Assembly: GCF_947495825.1 (NCBI RefSeq)
Contig: NZ_CANMAH010000010.1
Location: forward strand, 1-64,000
Reading direction: 5' to 3'
Origin: an uncultured Psychrobacter sp.
Lineage (GTDB): Bacteria > Pseudomonadota > Gammaproteobacteria > Pseudomonadales > Moraxellaceae
DNA length: 64,000 nt
Position numbers and translations under genes: made by a program. How positions within the stretch are numbered: position 1 is the first letter of the stretch; each line of letters starts with the position of its first letter. Shown one piece after another: positions 36,737-47,010 of the stretch. The notes beneath the pieces were generated by a model. The model was not told the DNA's origin. It saw only the letters and a program-made list of their open reading frames with translations, and ran no database searches.

Positions 36737-37783
36737 TTATTTTTTACGCGACCATAACCATTCTATCAATGCCAATAATGCATTATCATCTACATTACCG
36801 CCAAGCTCGCGAGTGATAGCGGCTTGTCCGTTATTAAATAATAATTGAGCGTAGTCTTTGGCAGCGCTCACGCCCATCAGTTTTACATAGGTAGATTTGT
36901 CTAGTTTTTCATCACTACCAGCGGGTTTGCCCAAGGCGTCAGTAGAGGTGGTGACGTCCAAGATATCATCTTGAACTTGAAAGGCCAGTCCAATATGCTG
37001 CGCACAGTCCTGCAATGCTATACGCTGTAGCGCTGTTGCCCCCGCACAGATACCGCCCATTAGCATAGCAGCTTCGATCAGTGCGCCAGTTTTATCGCGA
37101 TGAATGGCCTCTAGTTCTTCTTGAGAAATATTAGTACGCGCTTCAGCATTGAGATCCAGCATTTGACCCGACACCATGCGGCGAGCACGCGGCGCAAATA
37201 CGGCCGATAGCTGGCTTGCAATGTCTGAATCAAAAGGCGCGAAGGTTGGCAGCTCTGCGGTTAAAACCTCAAAGGCCAAAGTTTGCAATACATCACCCGC
37301 CAGCAGAGCCGTTGCTTCGTCAAACACAATATGACAAGTTGGCTGACCACGGCGCAGCTCGTCATCATCCATACATGGCAAGTCATCATGTACCAGTGAG
37401 TAGGTATGCAATAGCTCTACAGCCAATGCAGCGCGGCGACACATGTCATAATCTGAGTCGTTTTCTAGCAGTGATTGTAAGTCAGCGATTTTGGCGTGAT
37501 CTGTTAAATTTGAGATGTCAGATGAAACGTCTGTCACTATATCTGCTTCACTATTCACATTTATACTGGCATCAATACTGACAAAACTACTGGCCACTAA
37601 TAAAGGTCGTACCAACTTGCCTTGTCCTGTCATCACGTAGCGACAAGCGTCATCGAGTGGACTTGGTAAGTTTGCATAAGCAAATAATACGTCAATATCT
37701 TGCGCTAACTGTGCGCGCAAGGTGCTATAAAACTGCTCAAAATTGGTAAAAGGAACAAAACGAGGCGCAGTAGAAACAGACAT
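36737..37783 (-). CDS. ispA: polyprenyl diphosphate synthase, farnesyl/geranyl type
   Basis: The enzyme condenses isopentenyl diphosphate with allylic diphosphates to make farnesyl diphosphate. The first Asp-rich motif is DDLPCMDDDELRRG (133-146) and the second is FQVQDDILDVT; the GKLVRP substrate segment is at 55-60. A segment of about 40 residues (about 70-112, Asp/Ser/Val-rich) is inserted between helices before the first motif, making the protein 348 residues rather than about 300. Product chain length is inferred from similarity to IspA. Confidence 0.92.
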   Translation of the reverse strand: MSVSTAPRFVPFTNFEQFYSTLRAQLAQDIDVLFAYANLPSPLDDACRYVMTGQGKLVRPLLVASSFVSIDASINVNSEADIVTDVSSDISNLTDHAKIADLQSLLENDSDYDMCRRAALAVELLHTYSLVHDDLPCMDDDELRRGQPTCHIVFDEATALLAGDVLQTLAFEVLTAELPTFAPFDSDIASQLSAVFAPRARRMVSGQMLDLNAEARTNISQEELEAIHRDKTGALIEAAMLMGGICAGATALQRIALQDCAQHIGLAFQVQDDILDVTTSTDALGKPAGSDEKLDKSTYVKLMGVSAAKDYAQLLFNNGQAAITRELGGNVDDNALLALIEWLWSRKK

Positions 37784-38031
37784 AACTCAACCAACCACCA
37801 TATAAATAAAAGTAGAGAATACGGGAATAAAAATAGATAACAAGCTAGTGTAGCATGATAGCTGATATGGCTTATGCGTATATGCTAAGCGCTGTTTTAT
37901 TTTGGTTACGTATTGATGATTTAACTTATAGGTTGAATGTGTTTTGATGAAGTAATCATACGTCTTGGTACTGTTGCCCAATCAAATAGATTGTATTTAT
38001 AATTCATAAGCTAATACACATATAAAAAAAA

Positions 38032-38081
38032 CTAGTGACAAAGTATAAGGTACAAGCTAGTGATAAAGTATAAGCTACAAG
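38032..38081. repeat. two tandem 25-bp direct repeats
   Basis: Copy 1 (38032-38056) and copy 2 (38057-38081) start CTAGTGA and end TACAAG; they agree at 23 of 25 positions with no gap. A further decayed partial copy (GTAGCTGTCAGTGAC) may follow. Confidence 0.9.
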
Positions 38082-38262
38082 GTAGCTGTCAGTGACTGGT
38101 TGACGAGTTTGGATTTTATCAATTAATGTTAATAGTGACTTGTGAGTCTGGTATTAGCTTGTGACAGTTGGGGGCATAATCCCCTACACTAAATGACGTC
38201 AAAACAGTATAACCAGGCGCCATATCGATGAGTGCAGAATAATAAACACATCATTACTGTCT

Positions 38263-38293
38263 TTTATCAGTCGTTGAGTTATAGACTGATAAA
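38263..38293. promoter_or_regulatory. 10-bp inverted repeat upstream of fadBA
   Basis: TTTATCAGTC (38263-38272) and GACTGATAAA (38284-38293) are perfect reverse complements separated by 11 bases, 120 bases before fadB. There is no T-run, so it is not a standard terminator. It may be an operator for a fatty-acid regulator or a leader hairpin; it does not match the PsrA or FadR consensus as I know them. Confidence 0.4.
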
Positions 38294-38412
38294 TTGGCAG
38301 TAATTTTATTCGTTTTATTTACAACCATTAGCTAGTTATCTTAATTCTAAAACGTAGCTTTTATAATTTGATCTTTATTACATAGCTTTTATTACATAGC
38401 AAGGAGTTTCAA

Positions 38413-40572
38413 ATGGTATACCAAGGAAATCGCATCACGGTGACAATGCTAGAGGATGGCATCGCCAACATGCAATACAACGCCGAAAATGAGAGCGTAA
38501 ACAAGTTCGATGCCGAAACCAATAAGCAATTTGATGAAGCGGTAAGCGCGCTTGAACAGTCTGATGATGTCAAAGGCCTTATCGTCACCTCAAGCAAAGG
38601 CGTATTTATCGCTGGGGCTGATATTACTGAATTTGTCGGCTCATTTAAGAAGCCAGAGAGCGAGATTAAAGATTGGGTTGTCGGTATCAACGAGACTTTT
38701 AACCGTTTTGAAGACTTACCGTTTCCAAAAGTAGCGGCTATCAATGGTGCAGCACTGGGCGGTGGTTGTGAGATGACCTTGGTTTGCGAATATCGTGTCA
38801 TGAGTGACAAAGCGATTATCGGACTACCAGAAACTCAGCTAGGTATTTTCCCAGGTTTTGGCGGTACGGTTCGTAGTACTCGCCTCATCGGTATCGATAA
38901 TGCGCTTGAATTAATCGCCACTGGCAAACCAAAAAAACCACTAGAGGCTCTCAAGCTAGGTTTGGTTGATGCAACCGTTCCTGCTGATGACTTACAAGAT
39001 GCTGCGGTTGATCTGGTCAAAAAATGCATCTCAGGCGAGCTTGACTGGCAAGCCAAGCGTGAAGAAAAACTAAACCCTGTTAAGCTAAACCAGCTTGAGC
39101 AAGCGATGGCGTTTAACAGTGCCAAAGGCATGATCTTCTCTAAAGCCAATCCTAAGCAGTACCCAGCACCAGCCCTCGCGATTGAAGCGATTGAAAAGCA
39201 TGTTAACTTGCCACGTGACAAAGCAATTGAAGTTGAAGCTGCTGGTTTTGCCAAAGCTGCTAAAACGCCGCAAGCAGAAAGCTTGGTCGGTCTGTTTTTA
39301 AACGACCAACTTGTCAAAAAACTGGCCAAAAAGCATAGTAAACAAGCACATGACATTAATGAAGCGGCCGTACTGGGCGCTGGTATCATGGGCGGCGGTA
39401 TCGCTTATCAGGCAGCCAGCAAAGGCTTGCCAATTATCATGAAAGACATCAAGTCTGAGCAATTAGATTTGGGTATGAAAGAGGCCAGTAAAATATTAAG
39501 TAAAATGGTCGATCGTGAGAAGATGACTCCAGCCAAAATGGGCGAAACTTTGAGCCGTATCCGTCCAACGCTTAACTATGGCGACTTTGCTGAGACTGAC
39601 ATTGTCATCGAAGCGGTAGTGGAAAATCCTAAAGTTAAGCATGCCGTACTAAAAGAAGTAGAAGGCTTAGTCAAAGATGACTGTATTCTTGCCTCGAACA
39701 CTTCAACTATCTCTATCACGCATTTGGCAGAAGTGCTGGACCGTCCAGAAAACTTTGTCGGTATGCATTTTTTCAATCCAGTACACCGCATGCCTCTGGT
39801 TGAAGTCATTCGCGGTGAAAAATCCTCTGAAGAAGCGATTGCAACCACCGTTGCGTTGGCCTCTAAAATGGGTAAAGTACCGGTCGTAGTCAATGACTGC
39901 CCAGGTTTCTTAGTGAACCGCGTATTGTTCCCATACTTTGGTGCGTTTGATTTACTACTCAAACAAGGCGCTGATTTTGTCCATGTTGATAAAGTCATGG
40001 AGAAATTTGGCTGGCCGATGGGTCCTGCTTATCTAATCGACGTCGTCGGTTTAGATACAGGCGTACACGGTGCAGAAGTGATGGCAGAAGGTTTCCCTGA
40101 CCGCATGAAGCCTGATTATAAAGGCGCGATCCAGCATTTGTATGAAAACGAGCGTCTAGGTCAAAAGAACGGTGTTGGGTTTTATAAGTACGAAACAGAT
40201 AAGCGCGGCAAGCCAAAGAAAGTCGCTGATGACGCCACTTACGAGCTGTTAAAAGCCACTACAGACAGCGACACGCAAGAGTTTGATGATCAAACCATCA
40301 TTGACCGTACCATGCTAGCTTTCTGTAATGAGACCGTACGCTGCTTAGAAGACAATATTGTTAGCACGCCATCTGAAGCTGATATGGCCATGATTATGGG
40401 CGTTGGTTTCCCGCCATTCCGCGGTGGCCCTTGCCGTTATATCGACCAAATGGGTCTCGATAACTACTTGGCACTATGCGAAAAATACGCGCACCTTGGC
40501 AAAGCTTATGAAGCCCCGCAAAAGATTCGCGACATGGCAGCATCAGGCGAGACTTTTTACGCCACAGCGTAA
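38413..40572 (+). CDS. fadB: fatty acid oxidation complex alpha subunit
   Basis: FadB carries enoyl-CoA hydratase and 3-hydroxyacyl-CoA dehydrogenase activities of beta-oxidation. The hydratase half has [10 protein letters not shown] (about 63-72) and [16 protein letters not shown] (about 115-130) with [13 protein letters not shown]. The dehydrogenase half begins with [17 protein letters not shown] (about 321-337) and contains [16 protein letters not shown]. The length of 719 residues is normal. AAGGAG lies six bases before the ATG. fadA follows 193 bases downstream, completing the alpha2beta2 complex. Confidence 0.97.
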   Translation: MVYQGNRITVTMLEDGIANMQYNAENESVNKFDAETNKQFDEAVSALEQSDDVKGLIVTSSKGVFIAGADITEFVGSFKKPESEIKDWVVGINETFNRFEDLPFPKVAAINGAALGGGCEMTLVCEYRVMSDKAIIGLPETQLGIFPGFGGTVRSTRLIGIDNALELIATGKPKKPLEALKLGLVDATVPADDLQDAAVDLVKKCISGELDWQAKREEKLNPVKLNQLEQAMAFNSAKGMIFSKANPKQYPAPALAIEAIEKHVNLPRDKAIEVEAAGFAKAAKTPQAESLVGLFLNDQLVKKLAKKHSKQAHDINEAAVLGAGIMGGGIAYQAASKGLPIIMKDIKSEQLDLGMKEASKILSKMVDREKMTPAKMGETLSRIRPTLNYGDFAETDIVIEAVVENPKVKHAVLKEVEGLVKDDCILASNTSTISITHLAEVLDRPENFVGMHFFNPVHRMPLVEVIRGEKSSEEAIATTVALASKMGKVPVVVNDCPGFLVNRVLFPYFGAFDLLLKQGADFVHVDKVMEKFGWPMGPAYLIDVVGLDTGVHGAEVMAEGFPDRMKPDYKGAIQHLYENERLGQKNGVGFYKYETDKRGKPKKVADDATYELLKATTDSDTQEFDDQTIIDRTMLAFCNETVRCLEDNIVSTPSEADMAMIMGVGFPPFRGGPCRYIDQMGLDNYLALCEKYAHLGKAYEAPQKIRDMAASGETFYATA

Positions 40573-40717
40573 CGAGCATACCGTATTAGGATAAGTGGGG
40601 TGCGTTTGCAGGCATCGCTATCGATGATAAAGTAGACAGCAAGCGCACCGTTTTAGTCGGTTCAATTTGTTTCTAGCCCTAAAAATTAGGTATACATGTA
40701 CATATCGTATCTAGTAA

Positions 40718-41938
<1,221 letters not shown>

Positions 41939-41985
41939 TCGTTTAGACTTGCCGTAGTTTTGCAAAATTTAAACGTGCTAACACA

Positions 41986-42016
41986 AGCCTTCAGTTAAAT
42001 AACTGGAGGCTTTTTT
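41986..42016 (+). terminator. intrinsic terminator of fadBA
   Basis: An 11-bp stem (AGCCTTCAGTT at 41986-41996 with 42001-42011, one G-U pair) and a 4-base loop are followed by T residues. Confidence 0.88.
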
Positions 42017-42189
42017 GTTTGTAAGCATTCAAGAACCATCTATGACATAACGTTCGTAAGTTGTTAATAAAGAGGATGTTCATTGACGCACTGGACGAAA
42101 TATGACTAAATAAGCGTATATCCAATAACTATAAACCAATCATTTAGTCTGCAGCGATTTGCTGCAAATGTACAAGGAGTGTACCTACT

Positions 42190-42765
42190 ATGACCACTAT
42201 GATTACTGATCGTACTTATCGTATCGCTCGCGAAAACACGCAAGCAATGCTTATCGATGTACAAGAGCGCTTAACGCCGCATATTTATGATCACGAAAAT
42301 ATCGTCAAAAAAATAACCACATTAATAAAAGGTCTACAAGCGCTTGATGTTCCTATCATGCTTAATGAGCAATATAAAAAAGGTCTTGGTGATACGTTGC
42401 CTGAAGTTTTTGAGCTCTTAGAAGGTGATAATGCCAAAAGCTTTGAGAAGGTCACATTTAGCGCCTGTGACAACGATGATTCGTGGCATTATTTGGCACA
42501 GCAAAACCGTAGCATCGTTTTATTATTCGGTGTTGAGACGCATGTGTGTGTCATGCAAACGGCGCTAGATTTACTAGATAATGGTATGCAACCAGTCATC
42601 GTTGGTGATGCGGTAGGATCACGCTTTCCATACGATAAAAAACAAGCCATACGGCGTATTCGACGCGCAGGTGGGGTAATTACTACAGTTGAGACTATCT
42701 TGTTTGAGCTGTGTCGCACAAGTCGCGACCCTGCATTTAAGACCATTAGTAATCTGATTAAGTAG
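42190..42765 (+). CDS. isochorismatase-family hydrolase
   Basis: The 191-residue protein belongs to the cysteine-hydrolase superfamily that includes isochorismatase and nicotinamidase. The catalytic triad is apparent: Asp in AMLIDVQERL (about 22), Lys in FEKVTFSAC (about 86) and Cys in GVETHVCVMQTALDLL (about 122). The compact form resembles the YcaC/hydrolase branch. The NAD salvage genes are far away, so nicotinamidase activity should not be assumed. AAGGAG lies ten bases upstream of the ATG. Confidence 0.88.
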   Translation: MTTMITDRTYRIARENTQAMLIDVQERLTPHIYDHENIVKKITTLIKGLQALDVPIMLNEQYKKGLGDTLPEVFELLEGDNAKSFEKVTFSACDNDDSWHYLAQQNRSIVLLFGVETHVCVMQTALDLLDNGMQPVIVGDAVGSRFPYDKKQAIRRIRRAGGVITTVETILFELCRTSRDPAFKTISNLIK

Positions 42766-42872
42766 TCAATTATCGTTAAATTTAATTATCATTGAGGGTA
42801 ATTATTAAACGATCTAGATAATAAATTGCCTAGTCAGATTTTGTTAAAAACAGACAATATAAGGCATAAACG

Positions 42873-43475
42873 ATGAATAGGGTAAAGCAGTACGGTTTTA
42901 AACCGCTCTTAGCAGTTGTATTTTCAATGATGGTGATACAACCAGTGATGGCTGCCAGTCCTATCAGTAGTGGTAACAAGCTGGCAGCAGATGCCAAAAA
43001 ACAAATCGGCGTAACAGTCAATTATGATGCCACTTATCAAAAAATGGACTTTCCACGTGGTGATGTACCGATGAAAACGGGGAGAAGTACCGATGTCATC
43101 GTACGTGCTTATCGTTTGCAAAATATAGATTTACAACAGCTAGTCAATCACGACATGAAGTCGAATTGGTCACAATATCCAAAGAATTGGGGATTAAAGT
43201 CACCGGACAACAATATCGACCATCGCCGAGTGGCCAATCTTGAAGTGTTTTTTGAGCGACACGGAAAATCCCTATCTGTCACTGACAAAGACAGTTTTCA
43301 GACAGGGGACATTGTGACGTGGCGACTGCCAAAAGACAACGTGCCGCATATTGGTATCGTCTCAAACAAAAAGGCTGCCGATGGGACGCCGCTTATTATT
43401 CATAATATTGGAGATGGTACTCAAGAAGAAAATATCCTTTTTACCTATCCTATAGCCAAACATTTTCGTTACTAA
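42873..43475 (+). CDS. exported DUF1287 protein
   Basis: Residues 1-27 form a Sec signal peptide (VMAAS cleavage region), so the protein acts in the periplasm. The mature part matches DUF1287: YDATYQKMDFPRGDVPMKTGRSTDVIVRAYRLQNIDLQ-like core (about 50-91), KNWGLKSPDNNIDHRRVANLEVFF (about 105-128) and HIGIVSNKK near the end. DUF1287 is related in fold to NlpC/P60-type peptidases by family description; catalytic activity is not proven here. The Cys usual in many members is replaced by Ser in GRSTDV. Confidence 0.85.
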   Translation: MNRVKQYGFKPLLAVVFSMMVIQPVMAASPISSGNKLAADAKKQIGVTVNYDATYQKMDFPRGDVPMKTGRSTDVIVRAYRLQNIDLQQLVNHDMKSNWSQYPKNWGLKSPDNNIDHRRVANLEVFFERHGKSLSVTDKDSFQTGDIVTWRLPKDNVPHIGIVSNKKAADGTPLIIHNIGDGTQEENILFTYPIAKHFRY

Positions 43476-43540
43476 AACGCTTGGTACAGATGATATAAGG
43501 TTGTTCATAGCGTAAATGATGAATAATGTGGCGCAAAACA

Positions 43541-43580
43541 AAACCCAGTCAGTGATGCCATATCATTGACTGGGTTTTTT
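43541..43580. terminator. bidirectional terminator between DUF1287 and psd
   Basis: A long stem (AAACCCAGTCAGTGAT at 43541-43556 with 43562-43577) has one G-U pair and A/T runs on both sides. Confidence 0.88.
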
Positions 43581-43593
43581 GGTGGGTTTTTAT

Positions 43594-44433
43594 TTATTTG
43601 TCAGTATGGGCTACACCTAGTAATTGACCCATTTGTACCACGCTGTTCGCCGTTATATTTTCTTGCCAGTCAGCTTTTGCAGCTTTAGGTAATATGACAA
43701 TAGCGGTTGACCCCAGATAAAAGCGCCCAAGCTCATCACCTTGAGCCAAAACCATACTATGCTCAGCTTCTTGAATATCGTCGGTACGGGTAATCTTCCC
43801 CGTTGCTACCGTCTCGATACCAGCGACAATCATTGCGCCCACCATGACGACTGCTGCTTTGCCGTATTCGGTATCAAACATACAAACCAAACGCTCATTA
43901 CGAGCAAACAAGTCAGGCACGTTGGCAGCAGTGATATTATTGACTGAAAATAACGTACCTGGCACATAGCGAGTTTTGGTCAAGGTACCTGTAAAAGGCA
44001 TATGCACACGGTGATAGTTGCTGGGCGCTAAATAAACAGTAGCAAAACTACCATCAGCGAAGTAGCTACCATCGTCACTATCAGCAAGTAGCTGTCCGAT
44101 GTCGTAGTAGCGCCCTTTAGCTTGAAGTAGCTTATGATCGTTAATTTGACCAAGCTGCGAGACAATGCCGTCAGCAGGGCTTACAATGCCATGGACGGTG
44201 GTATCGATAGCACGCGCATCACCTTTGAGCTCACGGGTAAAAAAGTCGTTAAAGCTCTCGTAAGCATTTAAGCTTTGACGTTCGTATTCATCTAACTTTA
44301 CGTCATACGCTTTTGCAAAGCTGCGAATAAAAGCACGTTTAACCATAGGGTGGCGACTGGCCGCCAAACGTCCAGCAACTTTACTAAGTTTTTGCTGCGG
44401 TACAAACTGCTGAATGGTAGTAAATAAGGTCAT
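43594..44433 (-). CDS. psd: phosphatidylserine decarboxylase proenzyme
   Basis: Psd makes phosphatidylethanolamine from phosphatidylserine at the inner membrane. The proenzyme self-cleaves at LGST (240-243, in GRFYLGSTAIVILP), forming the pyruvoyl group on Ser242. Also visible are FNDFFTRELK (61-70), VSPADGIVSQ (about 84-93) and NYHRVHMPFTG (139-149). At 279 residues it is close to family length. It is transcribed away from dtd across a short divergent spacer. Confidence 0.96.
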   Translation of the reverse strand: MTLFTTIQQFVPQQKLSKVAGRLAASRHPMVKRAFIRSFAKAYDVKLDEYERQSLNAYESFNDFFTRELKGDARAIDTTVHGIVSPADGIVSQLGQINDHKLLQAKGRYYDIGQLLADSDDGSYFADGSFATVYLAPSNYHRVHMPFTGTLTKTRYVPGTLFSVNNITAANVPDLFARNERLVCMFDTEYGKAAVVMVGAMIVAGIETVATGKITRTDDIQEAEHSMVLAQGDELGRFYLGSTAIVILPKAAKADWQENITANSVVQMGQLLGVAHTDK

Positions 44434-44551
44434 AAAGAGTTACCAAAGTAGTTGTTAAAATAAGAAAATAAAAGTTGGAAATAATAAATATTTATATTTT
44501 ATCATGGTCAGCACTTAATCGTATGACCATAATTGTTTAAGGATGCAGTTT

Positions 44552-45004
44552 ATGAAAGCTCTAATCCAGCGGGTAAACCGTGCTAGTGTTATAGTCGATG
44601 AATGTTGTATAGGCTCGATTGAACATGGGCTCTTGGCATATATTGGCTTAGGACCCAATGATGACTTACAGCATGCAAAACGAATGATCGATAAAATTGT
44701 CACTTATCGCATTTTTGAAAATACAGATGATCCAGCCAAGCTTGGCAAACTAGATAAAAATGTACAACAGGTAGGTGGCGGATTATTACTGGTATCACAA
44801 TTTACCTTAATGGCCAAAACAGACAAAGGACGACGCCCTGATTTTGGTGGTGCGATGTCGCCTGAGGCTGCAAAAGTATTGTTTGGACAGTTAGTCGCTT
44901 ATGCAAAGACTCAGCATCCCAACGTTGCAACGGGACAATTCGGAGCTGACATGCAAATCGACAGCGTCAATGATGGGCCACTAAACTTTTTGTTAGAAGT
45001 TTGA
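44552..45004 (+). CDS. dtd: D-aminoacyl-tRNA deacylase
   Basis: Dtd hydrolyses D-amino acids, and glycine mischarged on tRNA-Ala, from tRNA. Start ATG 44552 is preceded by AAGGA at eight bases; the earlier ATG at 44543 lies inside that site. Family motifs are present: MKALIQRVNRASVIVD at the start, VSQFTLMA (about 78-85, cross-subunit SQxTL), KGRRPDFGGAM and the NDGPLNFLLEV (Gly-cisPro-like NxGPv) C terminus. The 150-residue length is normal. The phoB Pho box begins just after the stop. Confidence 0.95.
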   Translation: MKALIQRVNRASVIVDECCIGSIEHGLLAYIGLGPNDDLQHAKRMIDKIVTYRIFENTDDPAKLGKLDKNVQQVGGGLLLVSQFTLMAKTDKGRRPDFGGAMSPEAAKVLFGQLVAYAKTQHPNVATGQFGADMQIDSVNDGPLNFLLEV

Positions 45005-45011
45005 AGTGCGA

Positions 45012-45045
45012 ATGTCATCAAACTGTCATAATTAACGCGTTTAAT
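45012..45045 (+). promoter_or_regulatory. Pho box and promoter of phoBR
   Basis: Two TGTCAT elements (45013-45018 and 45024-45029) lie exactly 11 bases apart, the phasing of a PhoB-binding Pho box (consensus of two CTGTCAT-type half sites). Ten bases after the second element is TTTAAT (45040-45045), a -10 at the same distance as in the E. coli phoA promoter as I recall it. No good -35 is present, as expected for a PhoB-activated promoter. It lies about 90 bases before phoB, indicating autoregulation. Confidence 0.82.
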
Positions 45046-45133
45046 AGACGGTTATTAATGAGTATTTACCGGCTTTTTTAGCTAAAAGTTCCTTCTTATA
45101 TAATTATTCAGCGCTTAATAATAAGGTTGTCCT

Positions 45134-45838
45134 ATGCATAATGAGCAAATTTTGATTGTCGAAGATGAGCCTGCGATTCGTGAAATGGTAGTGATGACAT
45201 TGGAGATGGCCGGATTTGAGAGTTTGCAAGCGGCTGATGTGTCAAAGGCGCATCAACAAGTGGTTGATCATCGTCCTGCGCTTATCTTATTAGATTGGAT
45301 GTTACCTGGAGATAAAAGCGGTATTGATTTTTGTCGTATGCTCAAAAGCGACGAGCTGCTGGCTGAGATACCAGTCATTATGCTGACGGCCAAAAGTGAA
45401 GAGGACAGTAAAGTTCATGGGCTTGATGCGGGTGCTGATGATTATATGACCAAGCCTTTTTCGACACGAGAGCTAATCTCAAGGATTAAAGCAGTACTGC
45501 GTCGTAGTAGTGCGCTGAGTGCTGATAAGCCCATTGAGATAGGTAAGCTGAGCCTAGACCCCAAAGGCCAACGCGTCACGGCTAATGATAAGGTTGTAGA
45601 CATCGGACCGACAGAATATAGGTTATTGGCGTTTTTTATGAGTCATCCGGAGCGTGCTTATACGCGCGCACAACTGCTCGATCAGGTATGGGGCGGTAAT
45701 GTTTATATCGAAGATCGGACGATCGATGTGCATATCAGACGTCTGCGTAAATTATTAAAACCCCACGACTGCGATACTTTAATCCAAACAGTTCGTGGTA
45801 CTGGCTACCGGTTTTCGAGTCTCATTGAACCAGTATGA
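45134..45838 (+). CDS. phoB: phosphate regulon response regulator PhoB
   Basis: PhoB activates phosphate-starvation genes when phosphorylated by PhoR. The receiver domain (about 1-125) has acidic residues Glu10, Asp11, Glu12, phospho-acceptor Asp54 in LLDWMLPG, and Lys in DYMTKPFS. The OmpR-type winged-helix DNA-binding domain spans about 135-230, with YTRAQLLDQVWG and DRTIDVHIRRLRKLL. At 234 residues it is the usual length. phoR follows 62 bases downstream, and a Pho box lies upstream. Confidence 0.95.
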   Translation: MHNEQILIVEDEPAIREMVVMTLEMAGFESLQAADVSKAHQQVVDHRPALILLDWMLPGDKSGIDFCRMLKSDELLAEIPVIMLTAKSEEDSKVHGLDAGADDYMTKPFSTRELISRIKAVLRRSSALSADKPIEIGKLSLDPKGQRVTANDKVVDIGPTEYRLLAFFMSHPERAYTRAQLLDQVWGGNVYIEDRTIDVHIRRLRKLLKPHDCDTLIQTVRGTGYRFSSLIEPV

Positions 45839-45900
45839 GCCAGTTCTAGACAGAACGACATATGAATGACAAAGTAACGCAGTAGATAGTCGTAAGGGTA

Positions 45901-47010
45901 ATGAAAGATATGATAACGCCTATAGAAAACGAGCACCAAGACGAGCCAGAACAGCACCCGCAAGATCAAGTAGCGCAGCAAGAAGTGATGGGTCAGCTCA
46001 AAAAAATCAGAAGCTCATTACGCGCTCTACAAGACGCCGTAATATTGCTCAATGATGATGATAGTCTAGAGTGGTGGAACCAAGCTGCTGAGGATTTGCT
46101 ATTGCTACAAGCAGCGGATAAAGGTAAGAGTATTTTTGATTTTATCAATGTGCCTGAGTTTCGCCAGTACTATCAAACCATGACGACACCTAACGATGGT
46201 GTGCATATGGCTTCTTGGCGAGACCCTAAGCGTTACTTGAAATGTGAGCTCACCCCTTTTGGGGACGAAAAACTATTAATCATCTATGATGTGACTCGTC
46301 TGCATCATTTGGAACAAATGCGCCGCGACTTTGTGGCAAATGTCTCACATGAGCTTAGAACGCCATTGACAGTCCTAATGGGTTATCTCGAAAACTTCTC
46401 AGATCAGCCAGACATGCCGCCGCATTGGCAGCGTGGGTTTGAGCTGATGACCCAGCAGACAGCGCGTATGAATAGAATCGTCAATGATTTATTACTGCTG
46501 TCTCGAATTGAGATTGAAGAGACGCACGAGTTTCATTATATTAATATGACCAAACTGCTAACCCATATCTACGATGATGCACAAGCTTATAATAGTGAAT
46601 ATGGGCATAGCATACATTTGCAAATAGATACCTATGACGGTTTATACGGGTCAGAGATGTATTTAAATAGCGCCTTGTCTAATTTGGTCATCAATGCCAT
46701 CAAATACACACCCAAAGGCGGCAATATCACAATCAGCTGGGCCAAGACCTCTGAAGGCTGCCGTTTTGCTGTTGAGGATGATGGTATCGGTATTGCGCCG
46801 CAGCATATTACGCGGTTGACTGAGCGTTTTTATCGTATCGATAGTGGTCGTAGCCGTGCCACAGGCGGCACTGGATTAGGGCTAGCAATTGTCAAACATG
46901 TCTTGTATCAATACGATGTAAACTTACAAATAGAGTCAACAGAGGGCGTAGGATCGACGTTTAGTGCGTTGTTCCCCGCCAATCATGTGCGATCTGATCC
47001 TACGCTCTAG
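45901..47010 (+). CDS. phoR: phosphate regulon sensor kinase PhoR, without membrane segments
   Basis: This histidine kinase should phosphorylate PhoB in low phosphate. Seen are a PAS domain (about 36-130, [20 protein letters not shown]), HisKA with phospho-acceptor His150 in [15 protein letters not shown], and an ATPase domain with N box [22 protein letters not shown] and [11 protein letters not shown]. The first 35 residues are hydrophilic, Gln/Glu-rich, and no transmembrane helix is present, unlike E. coli PhoR with its N-terminal helices. An in-frame TAG at 45883-45885 rules out a longer start. The 3' end overlaps the convergent M23 gene by four bases. Confidence 0.92.
   Translation: MKDMITPIENEHQDEPEQHPQDQVAQQEVMGQLKKIRSSLRALQDAVILLNDDDSLEWWNQAAEDLLLLQAADKGKSIFDFINVPEFRQYYQTMTTPNDGVHMASWRDPKRYLKCELTPFGDEKLLIIYDVTRLHHLEQMRRDFVANVSHELRTPLTVLMGYLENFSDQPDMPPHWQRGFELMTQQTARMNRIVNDLLLLSRIEIEETHEFHYINMTKLLTHIYDDAQAYNSEYGHSIHLQIDTYDGLYGSEMYLNSALSNLVINAIKYTPKGGNITISWAKTSEGCRFAVEDDGIGIAPQHITRLTERFYRIDSGRSRATGGTGLGLAIVKHVLYQYDVNLQIESTEGVGSTFSALFPANHVRSDPTL

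Larger units (their letters stand above)
37784..38412. other. divergent ispA-fadB intergenic region with repeats
   Basis: This 629-base spacer contains a 25-bp tandem repeat (38032-38081) and a perfect 10-bp inverted repeat (38263-38293), listed separately. No reading frame looks protein-like. It must hold promoters for ispA to the left and fadBA to the right. Confidence 0.5.

Noticed and set aside
37787-37981. 64-residue minus-strand frame upstream of ispA
   Set aside because: Composition looks like chance translation of AT-rich DNA; no ribosome site or homology recognised.
42190-42765. Nicotinamidase partner for the NAD salvage genes
   Set aside because: The isochorismatase-like gene lies 12 kb from nadV and looks like the compact general hydrolase type; nicotinamide salvage through NadV does not need a nicotinamidase.
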